From: Leifsonia virtsii
Lineage (GTDB): Bacteria; Actinomycetota; Actinomycetes; Actinomycetales; Microbacteriaceae
NCBI RefSeq assembly: GCF_030433675.1
Contig: NZ_JAROCB010000001.1
Span: 1,173,268-1,237,267, forward strand
Reading direction: 5' to 3'
Length of the DNA stretch: 64,000 bases
Shown here: positions 1-7,826 of the stretch, one piece after another
Layout of the letters: the number at the start of each line of letters is the position of its first letter
Numbering within the stretch: position 1 is the first letter of the stretch
Notes under the pieces: generated by a model
Databases searched by the model: none
The model's input: only the letters and a program-made list of their open reading frames with translations
What the model was told of the DNA's origin: nothing
Program-made: the position numbers and the translations under genes

Positions 1-684
1 ATCGAGTCGTTCCCGCTGTTCGGCCTCGACCTGGCGAAGTACGAGGAGCTGTTCGAGGAGAAGCTCGCTCTGTTCGCCGAGGTGCGCAAGCAGCAGCCGG
101 TGACCTGGACCGGCGAGCTGCGCGCCCCGCTCACCGAGCAGTCCGTCTACCCGCACGTCGAACACGGCCTGCTGAAGACCTGGGTCGGCGTCGGCGGCAG
201 CCCGGAGTCGGTCGTCCGCGCTGCCCACTACGGCTTCCCGCTCGTGCTCGCGATCATCGGCGGAGGCCCGATGCGCTTCCAGCCGCTGGCGGAGCTGTAC
301 CGCAAGGCGCTGGAGCAGTTCGGCCAGGACACGACGCTGCCGATCGGCGTCCACTCCCCCGGCTTCATCGCCGAGACCGACCAGGAGGCGAAGGACATCC
401 TCTGGCCGCACTACGAGGTGATGACGAACCGCATCGGCCGCGAGCGCGGCTGGCCGCCCGCGTCCCGCGCCCGGTTCGAGCACGAGGCCGGGCCGGACGG
501 CGCGCTCGTCGTCGGCTCGCCGGAGACCGTCGCCCAGAAGATCGCGTACGCGGCGAAGGGGCTCGGCGCCTCCCGGTTCGACATCAAGATGAGCAACGGG
601 ACGCTGCCGCACGAGGACCTCATGCGCTCCATCGAGCTGTACGGCACAGAGGTGGCCCCGCGCGTGCATGAGCTAATGTCGTAG
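1..684 (+). CDS. LLM-class flavin-dependent monooxygenase (3' part)
   Basis: The reading frame is open from base 1, so the N-terminal part lies outside the window; about 227 residues are visible, ending at TAG 682-684. The C-terminal part fits a bacterial luciferase-like (F420/FMN-type) TIM-barrel oxidoreductase: it has WVGVGGSPESV, a GPMRFQPLAELYR segment and VVGSPETVAQKI, the late-barrel stretch typical of this family. It resembles the Atu2307/SP_0267-type LLM subgroup, which is from memory and not searched. Substrate unknown. The gene is followed by tRNA-Leu 17 bp downstream, so any terminator must be very short. Confidence 0.85.
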   Translation: MESFPLFGLDLAKYEELFEEKLALFAEVRKQQPVTWTGELRAPLTEQSVYPHVEHGLLKTWVGVGGSPESVVRAAHYGFPLVLAIIGGGPMRFQPLAELYRKALEQFGQDTTLPIGVHSPGFIAETDQEAKDILWPHYEVMTNRIGRERGWPPASRARFEHEAGPDGALVVGSPETVAQKIAYAAKGLGASRFDIKMSNGTLPHEDLMRSIELYGTEVAPRVHELMS

Positions 685-701
685 CCGCGCGCTGACGCGT
701 C

Positions 702-783
702 GCGGGAGTGGTGAAACTGGCAGACACGCAGGATTTAGGTTCCTGTGCTTCACGGCGTGAGGGTTCGAGTCCCTTCTCCCGCA
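702..783 (+). tRNA. tRNA-Leu (anticodon TAG)
   Basis: Class II tRNA with a long variable arm. The acceptor arms GCGGGAG (702-708) and CTCCCGC (776-782) pair perfectly, and the discriminator base is A783. The anticodon stem CAGGA/TCCTG encloses the loop TTTAGGT, giving anticodon TAG (reads CUN). The T arm is GAGGG-TTCGAGT-CCCTT. CCA is not encoded. The last 18 bases of the gene belong to a 29-bp sequence that is repeated at 2005-2033, as expected if the tRNA served as an integration site. Confidence 0.97.
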
Positions 784-794
784 CCGGTGGGTCA
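766..794 (+). repeat. att-like direct repeat, tRNA copy
   Basis: A 29-bp sequence covering the 3' end of tRNA-Leu (from the T loop) plus 11 bp downstream. It is identical base for base to 2005-2033. Sequence identity stops on both sides (T765 versus C2004; C795 versus G2034). Confidence 0.9.
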
Positions 795-1023
795 CGCCCG
801 TACTCCCGCGTGATTCTGCGGACGCTGTGGCGCGTCGCGGCCCGCCGACCGTCGATCCGGGCGACTCTCGCGATTCCTCGCCCCGTCGCGTCATGAAGCA
901 ATCGGCGTTGTCGTCTTAGCAGGTGACGGGATGACATTCCGTCACGGTCGGGGACGGTCAATCCTTCCGCTTGCGGGTGAGGAACATGTCCACGCGTTCG
1001 ATGAGGAACACGAGAGGTCCACC

Positions 1024-1683
1024 ATGATCCATCGCATTACACGCGCCTCTGTCCGGTCCGCGATCAGCCTCGCCATCGTTACGTTCGTGTCCTCGACCGG
1101 CGTCGCGGTCGCGAACGCGGCCGACGCACCCGCCGACAACGAGGCGACCTTCCAGGAGTTCGTGGAGGGCATGGGCGTCGATTCGGCGAGCGCGACGGTG
1201 TTGACCGCGAAGTTCGACGAGCTGCCCGCGGCAGAGCAGGAGCGCCTCGCTGACGTGATCGAGACCGACCCGTTGTCGGTGCTCGACTTCCAGGACGACG
1301 GCGCCGCCCCGACGATCGCCCCGGCGGGCGGCGGCCTCAGCGTCCAGGCATACGCGACCGCGAGTAAGTACACGGCCACGTACCCGGTCAACGCCACGCT
1401 GTTCGGTATCACCACCGGCACGTTCAATCTGAGGTACACCTTCGAGGCGACCTCCAACGCCGTGACGCGAAATCTGGAGTGCACCGGATGGTTCACGGGT
1501 ACGGCAGGCGTCTGGACGGTCGACTCCCGGTCGAGCCAATACATCTCCAGCGGCGTCGGAACATGCACGGTGACGCACAAGATGTCGCTGCTGTACAAGG
1601 GCTCGTCGTTCACCGCCAACAAGCAGCAGCAGCTCAACTACCGCGGGACCACCCTGGTCAGCGGTGGCCTGAAGAACATCTGA
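1024..1683 (+). CDS. secreted protein of unknown function (island cargo)
   Basis: 219 residues from the ATG after GAGAGGTCCACC; a longer frame upstream (from 931) lacks a signal peptide at its start and is not preferred. Residues 1-32 form a signal peptide: basic IHRITRASVR, a hydrophobic core, then AVANAA with cleavage likely after ANA. Residues 36-92 are acidic and helical in character (EFVEGMGVDSAS, LPAAEQERLADVIE). Residues 108-219 are rich in Thr, Ser, Tyr and Gly and look beta-structured, with two Cys (153, 181) that could form a disulfide outside the cell. No known family recognised. The next gene follows after 2 bp, so the two are probably co-translated. Confidence 0.8.
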   Translation: MIHRITRASVRSAISLAIVTFVSSTGVAVANAADAPADNEATFQEFVEGMGVDSASATVLTAKFDELPAAEQERLADVIETDPLSVLDFQDDGAAPTIAPAGGGLSVQAYATASKYTATYPVNATLFGITTGTFNLRYTFEATSNAVTRNLECTGWFTGTAGVWTVDSRSSQYISSGVGTCTVTHKMSLLYKGSSFTANKQQQLNYRGTTLVSGGLKNI

Positions 1684-1685
1684 TC

Positions 1686-1979
1686 GTGGACTTCACCGAC
1701 CCGGTTCCCCGCCGGGCGAGCCCCGATGGGTGGCTGCTGGCCGCAGCGATAGTGGTCGCGGGCGCTGCGGTCCTGCTGCCCGTGGCGCTGATCGGAGTCG
1801 TCGCGCTTCTAGTCTGGGCGTCGGTGCGCCTCGCCCGCCGCCGACCAGGTGCGGTTGCTCTTCTGACGGCCACGGTCATTGTGCTCGCCTCCTCCCTCCT
1901 CGCGGCGATCGCGGTCGGTATCGTTACGGCGACCGCAGCGTCCACGAGTCCGGAGGGAGTGACCCTCATCCGAGGATGA
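1686..1979 (+). CDS. small two-helix membrane protein (island cargo)
   Basis: 97 residues if translated from GTG 1686, two bases after the stop of the secreted-protein gene, which favours translational coupling. After a short polar start (VDFTDPVPRRASPDG) there are two hydrophobic segments, about residues 16-45 and 57-83, separated by a basic loop (RLARRRPG) that should lie in the cytoplasm. No family recognised. The pairing of a secreted protein with a small membrane protein inside a mobile-looking segment permits an immunity or export role, but nothing in the sequence proves either. Confidence 0.65.
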   Translation: MDFTDPVPRRASPDGWLLAAAIVVAGAAVLLPVALIGVVALLVWASVRLARRRPGAVALLTATVIVLASSLLAAIAVGIVTATAASTSPEGVTLIRG

Positions 1980-2004
1980 CCCCGTCTCGAAACGCCCTCA
2001 GCTC

Positions 2005-2033
2005 CGAGTCCCTTCTCCCGCACCGGTGGGTCA
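2005..2033 (+). repeat. att-like direct repeat, distal copy
   Basis: Perfect copy of 766-794, in the same orientation, 1239 bp downstream. It is only a tRNA 3' fragment: no anticodon arm or 5' half precedes it. This is the normal footprint left by a tRNA-targeting tyrosine integrase. Confidence 0.9.
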
Positions 2034-2149
2034 GACCACGGGATGATCTTTTCTCCTGGGCCCGGAATTCGCACGCTTCGTGCAGCTTCCGGACATGGGC
2101 CGACGCTAAACTCGGGCTCAGCTTTCCCACCGATCCCTCATGGAGAACA

Positions 2150-2866
2150 GTGATCCATCACGCCGGCCTCATCCCGTGGCTCGACCCGCACACCATCATC
2201 TCGGCGGCGGGTCCGTGGGCGCTGCTCGTGGTCGCGGCGATCGTCTTCTCGGAGACCGGCCTGCTGGTCGGCTTCCTGCTGCCGGGCGATACGCTGCTCA
2301 TCATCTCGGGTCTGCTGACCCACACCTCGCTGGTCTTCGGCGTCGACATCTGGTGGGTCTGCCTGGCGATCGCGTTCGCCGCGTTCCTCGGCGGAGAAGT
2401 CGGCTACCTGATCGGCCATAAGGCCGGTCCCCGGATCTTCGAGCGAAAGGAGTCCGGCCTGTTCTCGATGGAGAACGTGCGCCGGACGAACCACTTCTTC
2501 GAGCGCTTCGGCGCCCTCGCGATCATCGTGGCGCGCTTCGTGCCGATCGTGCGCACCTTCGCGCCGGTCGCGGCGGGCGTCGGCCACATGAGCTACAAGA
2601 AGTACTCGCTGTACAACGCGATCGGCGCACTGCTGTGGGGCGCGGGCCTGACATTCTTCGGGTACCTGATCGGGTACATCCCGCCCGTCGCGAACTTCGT
2701 CTCGAGCTACATCGACGTCATCCTGATCGGCGCGGTGCTCATCACCCTCATCCCGACGCTGTTCCACTACTTCCAGTCGGTGCGCAAGGCGAAGCGCAAG
2801 GCCGCCGACGACGTGACCGCGCCGCCCGTCGTCGACGAGCCCGCACCCTCCCGCCCCGAGGCCTGA
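2150..2866 (+). CDS. DedA family integral membrane protein
   Basis: 238 residues from GTG 2150, preceded by GGAGAA. DedA (SNARE-associated/VTT) proteins are inner-membrane carriers linked to lipid flipping and membrane homeostasis. The family hallmarks are visible: ETGLLVGFLLPGDTLL near the first re-entrant region, the central GHKAGPRIF, and ARFVPIVRTFAPVAAGVG with the conserved Arg and Pro residues, followed by MSYKKYSLYNAIGALLWG. The C-terminus is a Lys/Arg stretch and a Pro-rich tail. A TAAACT at 2106-2111 could serve as -10 for a leadered transcript. The gene starts just outside the distal att repeat and faces the CDF gene. Confidence 0.92.
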   Translation: MIHHAGLIPWLDPHTIISAAGPWALLVVAAIVFSETGLLVGFLLPGDTLLIISGLLTHTSLVFGVDIWWVCLAIAFAAFLGGEVGYLIGHKAGPRIFERKESGLFSMENVRRTNHFFERFGALAIIVARFVPIVRTFAPVAAGVGHMSYKKYSLYNAIGALLWGAGLTFFGYLIGYIPPVANFVSSYIDVILIGAVLITLIPTLFHYFQSVRKAKRKAADDVTAPPVVDEPAPSRPEA

Positions 2867-2875
2867 CCGCCGCAG

Positions 2876-2926
2876 CTCGTGACGAATCGGCGCGGTTCGT
2901 CACGAATCGGCGCGATTCGTGACGAG
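2876..2926. repeat. overlapping inverted repeats between convergent genes
   Basis: Three copies of a GTGACGAA-type word in alternating orientation form nested hairpins. The best is GTCACGAATC (2899-2908) with GATTCGTGAC (2914-2923), a perfect 10-bp stem with a 5-nt loop; an alternative is GTGACGAA with TTCGTCAC upstream. It lies between dedA and the CDF gene and probably acts as a two-way terminator. Confidence 0.65.
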
Positions 2927-2937
2927 TGACGGCCGGG

Positions 2938-3840
2938 TCAGCGGTGGAACTCGTCCTCGTGGGCTGCGTGCTCGGCGGGCTCCAGCTGGAAGGTGGAGTG
3001 CTCCACGTCGAAGTGCTTCGACAGGCACCCCGAGAGCTCGTCCAGCAGGACGCCGGTGCGTCCCGAGCGGAACACCTCCGGCTCGCACACCACGTGCGCC
3101 GTGAACACGGGCGCGCCCGACGTGATCGCCCAGACGTGGACGTCGTGCACGGCCACCACCCCGGCCGTGCCGAGGATGTGGTCGCGAATCTGCGCGACGT
3201 CCGTGTCGGCCGGAGCCGCCTCGCTGAGCACGCGCACCACGTCCCGCAGCAGCGTGAACGCCCGCGGCACGATCAGCACCGCGATCAGCAGCGATGCGAT
3301 CGCGTCGGCGGGCATGAACCCGGTGGTCAGGATGATGACGGCCGCGATGATCACGGTCGCCGACCCGATCAGGTCGCCGAGCACCTCCAGGTACGCACCG
3401 CGCATGTTGATCGAGTGCCCGGCCGCCGGGCGCAGCAGCAGCAGCGCGCCGAAGTTGGCCACCAGGCCGATCGAGGCGACGATCAGCATCGGGACGCTGT
3501 GCACCTCGGTCTCACCGCCCACCAGCCGCCCGATCGCCCCGACGGTGACGCTCACCGCGACGACGACCAGGATGAGGCCGTTGATGAGCGCCCCGAACAC
3601 CTCGGCCCGGCGGAACCCGAACGTCTGCCGGTCCGTCGCAGGCCGGGCGGCGACGATCGTCGCGAGGAGCGCGACGATCAGGCCGGCGAGGTCGCTCAGC
3701 ATGTGCCCGGCGTCGGCGAGCAGCGACAGCGACCCGCTCAGCCAGGCGCCGACGACCTCCACCACGAGCACCGTCGCCACGATGGCGATGGCGATCGACA
3801 GGCGGTTGCGGTTGGCCGTGTGGCCGTGGTCGTGACTCAT
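2938..3840 (-). CDS. cation diffusion facilitator (CzcD-like metal exporter)
   Basis: 300 residues, His-rich N-terminus (SHDHGH), about six membrane helices and a C-terminal cytoplasmic domain (from about 210) with VHDVHVWAITSG. CDF proteins export Zn, Co, Cd or Mn by proton antiport. The TM2 metal site is LLADAGHMLSD (His46, Asp50). In TM5 the usual H-x-x-x-D reads EVLGD, that is Glu152/Asp156, so one ligand is Glu instead of His, which may shift metal choice. ATG at 3840 lies 7 nt after a TACCGT hexamer. Confidence 0.93.
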   Translation of the reverse strand: MSHDHGHTANRNRLSIAIAIVATVLVVEVVGAWLSGSLSLLADAGHMLSDLAGLIVALLATIVAARPATDRQTFGFRRAEVFGALINGLILVVVAVSVTVGAIGRLVGGETEVHSVPMLIVASIGLVANFGALLLLRPAAGHSINMRGAYLEVLGDLIGSATVIIAAVIILTTGFMPADAIASLLIAVLIVPRAFTLLRDVVRVLSEAAPADTDVAQIRDHILGTAGVVAVHDVHVWAITSGAPVFTAHVVCEPEVFRSGRTGVLLDELSGCLSKHFDVEHSTFQLEPAEHAAHEDEFHR

Positions 3841-3847
3841 CGCTTCT

Positions 3848-3853
3848 ACGGTA
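3848..3853 (-). promoter_or_regulatory. -10-like TACCGT for the CDF gene
   Basis: On the minus strand TACCGT is followed by 7 nt and then the ATG at 3840. This spacing places the transcript start at or next to the start codon. No clear -35. Confidence 0.45.
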
Positions 3854-3909
3854 GGGAGAACTCGCCGCGCCCGCCAGGGCCGCGGCCTAGTTGGGAATGA
3901 GTGCCGTTC

Positions 3910-4497
3910 TCAGCCGAGGTCGCGCAGTGCCGGGGCGATGGCCGCGAGGGCGCGGGCGCGGTGGCTGTCGGCGTTCTTCTGCTCCGCCGACAGCTCGGCC
4001 GCGGTCGCCTCGCCGCCGTCGGGAACGAAGATCGGGTCGTAGCCGTGGCCGTTCCCACCGCGCGCCTCGCGTGCGATCCGGCCCGGCCAGATGCCCTGCA
4101 CCACGGTCGGCTCCCCGCCGGGGGCGACCAGCGCCAGCGTCGCGGTGAAGTGCGCGCCGCGGTCGGTGTCCGGGATGTCGGCGAGCTGGTCGAGCAGCAG
4201 CCGCAGGTTCGCCTGGGCGTCGCCGTGCGCACCGGCCCATCGGGCGGAGAAGATGCCGGGGGCGCCACCCATCACGTCCACGCAGATGCCGGAGTCGTCG
4301 GCGAGCGCCGGGAGGCCGGTGTGCTCCGCCGCGGCGCGCGCCTTGATCAGCGCGTTCTCCTCGAAGCTGGTGCCGTCCTCCACCGGCTCGGGGCCGTCGT
4401 AGGTGACGATCTCGAGCCCGGGAACGGCGGCGCCTAGCAGCTGCTGGAACTCCCGTGCCTTGTGCGGGTTGTGCGTGGCGAGGACGACGCGGACCAC
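3910..4497 (-). CDS. rdgB: non-canonical purine NTP pyrophosphatase (RdgB/HAM1)
   Basis: 195 residues from GTG 4497, two bases after the stop of rph. It hydrolyses ITP, dITP and XTP to monophosphates and so keeps deaminated purines out of DNA and RNA. Motifs: LATHNPHKAREF at the N-terminus (T-x-N-x-x-K), SFEENALIKA, LADDSGICVD with the Mg-binding acidic residues, and GYDPIFVPDGG near the C-terminus. The order murI-rph-rdgB on one strand is a standard actinobacterial arrangement. Confidence 0.95.
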   Translation of the reverse strand: MVRVVLATHNPHKAREFQQLLGAAVPGLEIVTYDGPEPVEDGTSFEENALIKARAAAEHTGLPALADDSGICVDVMGGAPGIFSARWAGAHGDAQANLRLLLDQLADIPDTDRGAHFTATLALVAPGGEPTVVQGIWPGRIAREARGGNGHGYDPIFVPDGGEATAAELSAEQKNADSHRARALAAIAPALRDLG

Positions 4498-4499
4498 GC

Positions 4500-5258
4500 T
4501 CAGCCCTCCGCGGGGGCCGCCGCCGCAGGGGCGAGCGCGGCGGCCTGGATGCCGGCGAGCTCGGTCGTGCCGCCGAGCGCCAGGTCGAGCAGCGCGTTCA
4601 GCTCGTTCCGGTCGAACGGCGCGCCCTCGGCGGTGCCCTGCACCTCGACGAACAGGCCGCGGCCGGTGACGACGACGTTCATGTCGGTCTCGGCGCGCAC
4701 GTCCTCCACGTAGGCGAGGTCGAGCATGGGCGTTCCGTCGATGATGCCGACCGAGACGGCGGAGACCGAGTCGATCAGCGGCGTCGCCTTCTGGCCGATG
4801 AAGCGGTGCTCCCGGCCCCACTCCAGCGCCTCGGCGAGCGCGAGATAGGCGCCGGTGATCGCCGCGGTGCGGGTGCCGCCGTCGGCCTGGAGCACGTCGC
4901 AGTCGAGAACGATCGTGTTCTCGCCGAGGGCCTTCATGTCGACGACCGCGCGCAGGCTGCGGCCGACGAGACGGCTGATCTCGTGGGTGCGGCCGCCGAC
5001 GCGTCCCTTGACCGACTCGCGGTCCATGCGCTCGTTGGTGGAGCGCGGGAGCATGGCGTACTCGGCGGTGACCCAGCCGCGGCCCTTGCCCGACATCCAG
5101 CGCGGGACGCCGTTGGTGAACGACGCGGTGCACAGCACCTTGGTGTTGCCGAAGGAGATGAGGGCCGACCCCTCCGCCTGCGTGCTCCAGCCGCGCTCGA
5201 TGGTCACCGGTCGGAGCTGGTCGGGGGTGCGCCCGTCGGCGCGGGTGATGTCGGTCAC
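4500..5258 (-). CDS. rph: ribonuclease PH
   Basis: 252 residues from GTG 5258, which has GGAG at a suitable distance; reading starts [17 protein letters not shown]. RNase PH trims tRNA 3' ends by phosphorolysis. Family landmarks: [47 protein letters not shown] (the PH-type ring core), [19 protein letters not shown] and the acidic [12 protein letters not shown]. The Ala/Pro-rich tail is dispensable in homologues. It sits between murI (51 bp upstream) and rdgB (2 bp downstream). Confidence 0.96.
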   Translation of the reverse strand: MTDITRADGRTPDQLRPVTIERGWSTQAEGSALISFGNTKVLCTASFTNGVPRWMSGKGRGWVTAEYAMLPRSTNERMDRESVKGRVGGRTHEISRLVGRSLRAVVDMKALGENTIVLDCDVLQADGGTRTAAITGAYLALAEALEWGREHRFIGQKATPLIDSVSAVSVGIIDGTPMLDLAYVEDVRAETDMNVVVTGRGLFVEVQGTAEGAPFDRNELNALLDLALGGTTELAGIQAAALAPAAAAPAEG

Positions 5259-5308
5259 TTCGGACTCCTCGATGGGGATGGACGGGGTGGCGGGATGGAC
5301 GATGCGGC

Positions 5309-6127
5309 TCAGAAGGGCAGCTCGATGACGCCGGTCTGCACCAGGTCGACGCGCGAGACCTCCGGGCCGATGAACCGGTGCGCCAGACGCAGGAAGTAGT
5401 CGGCGTCGGTACCGGTGGCCTCGTAGCGGATGGTCGGCGGCAGCGGGGAACGGCGCTCCAGCCCCTGGCCGACGAGGGTGCGGTAGACGTCTTTGGCGGT
5501 TTCGGTGTCGCTCGAGACGAGCGAGACCCCCTCGCCCATCACATAGGAGATCGCACCCTTGAGGAACGGGTAGTGCGTGCAGCCGAGCACGAGCGTGTCG
5601 ATGTCGGCGTCGCGCAGCGGGCGCAGGTACTCGGCGGTCACCCGCAGCACCTCGTCGCCGCTGGTGATCCCGGCCTCGACGAATTCGACGAAGCGCGGGC
5701 ACGCCTGGGTGAACAGGTCGAGCGTCGGGGCGGCGGCGAAGGCGTCCTCGTAGGCGCGCGAGGCGATGGTGCCGACCGTGCCGATGACGCCGACACGGCC
5801 GGTGCGCGTCGCCGCGACGGCCCGGCGAACGGCCGGCTGGATGACCTCGATGACGGGCACGTCGTACCGCTCGCGCGCATCCCGCAGCACGGCGGAGGAC
5901 GCGGTGTTGCAGGCGATCACGAGCAGCTTCACGCCCTGCTCGACCAGGAAGTCGAGCACCTCGAGCGAGTACTGGCGCACCTCGGCGATTGGCTTGGGGC
6001 CGTATGGCGAGTGCGCCGTGTCGCCGACGTAGAGCAGGGACTCGTTCGGCAGCTGATCGCGGATCGCGCGGGCGACGGTGAGCCCGCCGACTCCCGAGTC
6101 GAAGATCCCAATCGGCGCATCCGTCAC
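5309..6127 (-). CDS. murI: glutamate racemase
   Basis: 272 residues from GTG 6127. It interconverts L- and D-glutamate for peptidoglycan stem peptides. The N-terminus [13 protein letters not shown] and the two catalytic cysteines, Cys73 in IACNTAS and Cys183 in LGCTHYP, are all present, with Asp10 and Ser11 in the substrate pocket. A TAGGCT hexamer lies 8 nt before the start codon on the minus strand. Divergent from pncB across 63 bp. Confidence 0.96.
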   Translation of the reverse strand: MTDAPIGIFDSGVGGLTVARAIRDQLPNESLLYVGDTAHSPYGPKPIAEVRQYSLEVLDFLVEQGVKLLVIACNTASSAVLRDARERYDVPVIEVIQPAVRRAVAATRTGRVGVIGTVGTIASRAYEDAFAAAPTLDLFTQACPRFVEFVEAGITSGDEVLRVTAEYLRPLRDADIDTLVLGCTHYPFLKGAISYVMGEGVSLVSSDTETAKDVYRTLVGQGLERRSPLPPTIRYEATGTDADYFLRLAHRFIGPEVSRVDLVQTGVIELPF

Positions 6128-6135
6128 AGCAGACC

Positions 6136-6141
6136 AGCCTA
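6136..6141 (-). promoter_or_regulatory. -10-like TAGGCT for murI
   Basis: TAGGCT on the minus strand, 8 nt before GTG 6127; a near-leaderless start is possible. The same hexamer serves pncB on the other strand at 6178. Confidence 0.35.
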
Positions 6142-6177
6142 CCCGCCCGGGCCGGGACGGCGCTGTGCACGCGTGAG

Positions 6178-6183
6178 TAGGCT
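6178..6183 (+). promoter_or_regulatory. -10-like TAGGCT for pncB
   Basis: TAGGCT, 7 nt (gaacggc) before GTG 6191; no Shine-Dalgarno sequence fits in the gap. Confidence 0.45.
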
Positions 6184-6190
6184 GAACGGC

Positions 6191-7510
6191 GTGACCGAGA
6201 CCAGCGCGTCCTCCGCCCTCCTGACCGATCGCTACGAGCTCACGATGCTCGACGCGGCACTGCTCGCCGGCACGCACGAGCGCGAATGCGTGTTCGAGGC
6301 GTTCACCCGCCGGCTTCCGGCCGGCCGGCGCTACGGCGTGCTCGCCGGAACGGGACGCCTACTGGAGCTGATCGAGCAGTTCCGCTTCGGCGACGCCGAG
6401 CTGCAGTTCCTGCGCGACAACGACGTCGTGCGCGACGAGACGCTCGACTGGCTCGCCGACTACCGCTTCTCCGGCACGATCCGCGGCTACCGGGAGGGCG
6501 AGCTGTTCTTCCCCGGGTCGCCGTTCCTGGTCGTGGATGCTCCCTTCGCCGAGGGCGTCATCCTGGAGACCCTACTGCTCAGCGTCTTCAACTACGACTC
6601 GGCGGTCGCATCGGCGGCCGCGCGCATGGTGTCGGCGGCGGTGGGCCGCCCGCTGGCCGAGATGGGGTCGCGACGCGCCAGCGAACGGTCGGCGGTCGCG
6701 GCGGCGCGCGCGGCGTTCATCGCGGGTTTCTCCGCCACGTCGAACCTGGAGGCGGGGCGCACCTGGGGCGTCCCGACCATGGGCACCGCGGCGCACGCGT
6801 TCACCCTGCTGCACGACACCGAGGAGGCCGCCTTCCGCGCGCAGGTGGACGCGCTCGGCCCCGGCACGACGCTCCTGGTGGACACGTTCGACGTCGAGAA
6901 GGCGATCGAGACGGCCGTGAAGGTGGCGGGCCCAGAGCTCGGCGCCGTCAGGCTCGACTCGGGCGACCTCCCGAAGCTCGTCAAGCAGGTGCGCGAGCAG
7001 CTCGACTCGCTCGGCGCGACGAAGACCCGCATCACCGTCACGAACGACCTCGACGAGTTCACGATCGCGGCCCTGGCCGCCTCCCCCGTCGACTCCTACG
7101 GCGTCGGCACGTCGGTCGTCACCGGCTCCGGCTACCCGGCCTCCGGGATGGTGTACAAGCTGGTGGCGCACCGCCGCGCCGACGGCGAGGGCGAGTGGAT
7201 CCCGGTGGCCAAGAAGTCGGAGCACAAGGCGAGCGTCGGCGGCCGCAAGCACCCGATCCGCCGCCTCGACGCGTCCGGCACCGCGGTCGCCGAGGTCGTG
7301 CACATCGTCGAGAAGGGCGACACCCCCGACGACACCGGGCGCGACCTGCTCGTGCCGCTCATCACCGACGGCGAGGTGCATCGCGAGCACCTGGGCGCGG
7401 AGGGGACGCGGCGGGCGCGCGAGCACCGCGAGCTCGCGATGCGGGAGCTTCCGGACGAGGCGTTCCGGCTCGGCCGGGGAGACCCCGTGCTGCCGACGAT
7501 CTTCGAGTGA
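6191..7510 (+). CDS. pncB: nicotinate phosphoribosyltransferase
   Basis: 439 residues from GTG 6191. It makes nicotinate mononucleotide from nicotinate and PRPP in NAD salvage. Visible landmarks are [17 protein letters not shown] at the N-terminus, the [22 protein letters not shown] region carrying the autophosphorylated His of the family, and the PRPP-site segments VRLDSGDLP and [12 protein letters not shown]. Length is normal. It converges on the DUF3039 gene with only 3 bp between the stops, leaving no room for an intergenic terminator. Confidence 0.95.
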   Translation: MTETSASSALLTDRYELTMLDAALLAGTHERECVFEAFTRRLPAGRRYGVLAGTGRLLELIEQFRFGDAELQFLRDNDVVRDETLDWLADYRFSGTIRGYREGELFFPGSPFLVVDAPFAEGVILETLLLSVFNYDSAVASAAARMVSAAVGRPLAEMGSRRASERSAVAAARAAFIAGFSATSNLEAGRTWGVPTMGTAAHAFTLLHDTEEAAFRAQVDALGPGTTLLVDTFDVEKAIETAVKVAGPELGAVRLDSGDLPKLVKQVREQLDSLGATKTRITVTNDLDEFTIAALAASPVDSYGVGTSVVTGSGYPASGMVYKLVAHRRADGEGEWIPVAKKSEHKASVGGRKHPIRRLDASGTAVAEVVHIVEKGDTPDDTGRDLLVPLITDGEVHREHLGAEGTRRAREHRELAMRELPDEAFRLGRGDPVLPTIFE

Positions 7511-7513
7511 GGG

Positions 7514-7801
7514 CTACTCGTCCTTCAGCTTCTCGTAGATCTCGCGGCAGGTGGGGCAGACCGGGAACCGCTCCGGATCGCGGTTCGGCGTCCACATCTT
7601 GCCGCACAGCGCCTTGACCGGCTTGCCGGTGACCGCAGACTCGAGGATCTGCTCCTTCTTCACGTAGTGCGAGAAGCGCTCGTGGTCGCCCGGCTCCTGG
7701 TTCTGCAGCAGCTCTTCGAGCTCACGGTCGAGCGTCGTCGTCCCACCGCCGGAGGGAAGCCCGTCGGGCCCGCCCGGCTCGGTGATGCTCGCGTCGTTCA
7801 T
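7514..7801 (-). CDS. DUF3039 protein, small putative zinc-binding protein
   Basis: 95 residues. DUF3039 is an actinobacterial family of unknown function. The C-terminal half holds a likely zinc ribbon: CGK (CGKMWTPNRD) and CPTC (PVCPTCREIYEKL), three cysteines plus a possible His (SHYVKKEQIL). The N-terminal third is acidic and flexible. The ATG is 6 nt downstream of TACACT; GGAGGC lies in that gap but would be at the very 5' end of the message. Confidence 0.85.
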   Translation of the reverse strand: MNDASITEPGGPDGLPSGGGTTTLDRELEELLQNQEPGDHERFSHYVKKEQILESAVTGKPVKALCGKMWTPNRDPERFPVCPTCREIYEKLKDE

Positions 7802-7807
7802 GCCTCC

Positions 7808-7813
7808 AGTGTA
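7808..7813 (-). promoter_or_regulatory. -10-like TACACT for DUF3039 gene
   Basis: TACACT on the minus strand, 6 nt before ATG 7801. Confidence 0.5.
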
Positions 7814-7826
7814 GACGCGCGGGACG

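Larger units (their letters stand above)
766..2033 (+). mobile_element. putative tRNA-Leu mini-island without integrase
   Basis: The segment between the two 29-bp repeats holds exactly two genes, 1024-1683 and 1686-1979, and nothing recognisable as an integrase, excisionase or relaxase. By eye it is less GC-rich than its surroundings. Inference: either the remnant of a larger integrated element that was deleted between att sites, or a small passenger mobilised in trans. The repeat pair is seen directly; mobility is inferred. Confidence 0.65.

Noticed and set aside
931..1023. Longer start for the secreted-protein gene
   Set aside because: The extra 31 residues precede the signal peptide and would hide it; ATG 1024 gives a normal signal peptide.
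766..2033. Prophage or integrative conjugative element
   Set aside because: No integrase, excisionase, relaxase, replication or structural gene between the att-like repeats; only the smaller claim of a mini-island is supported.
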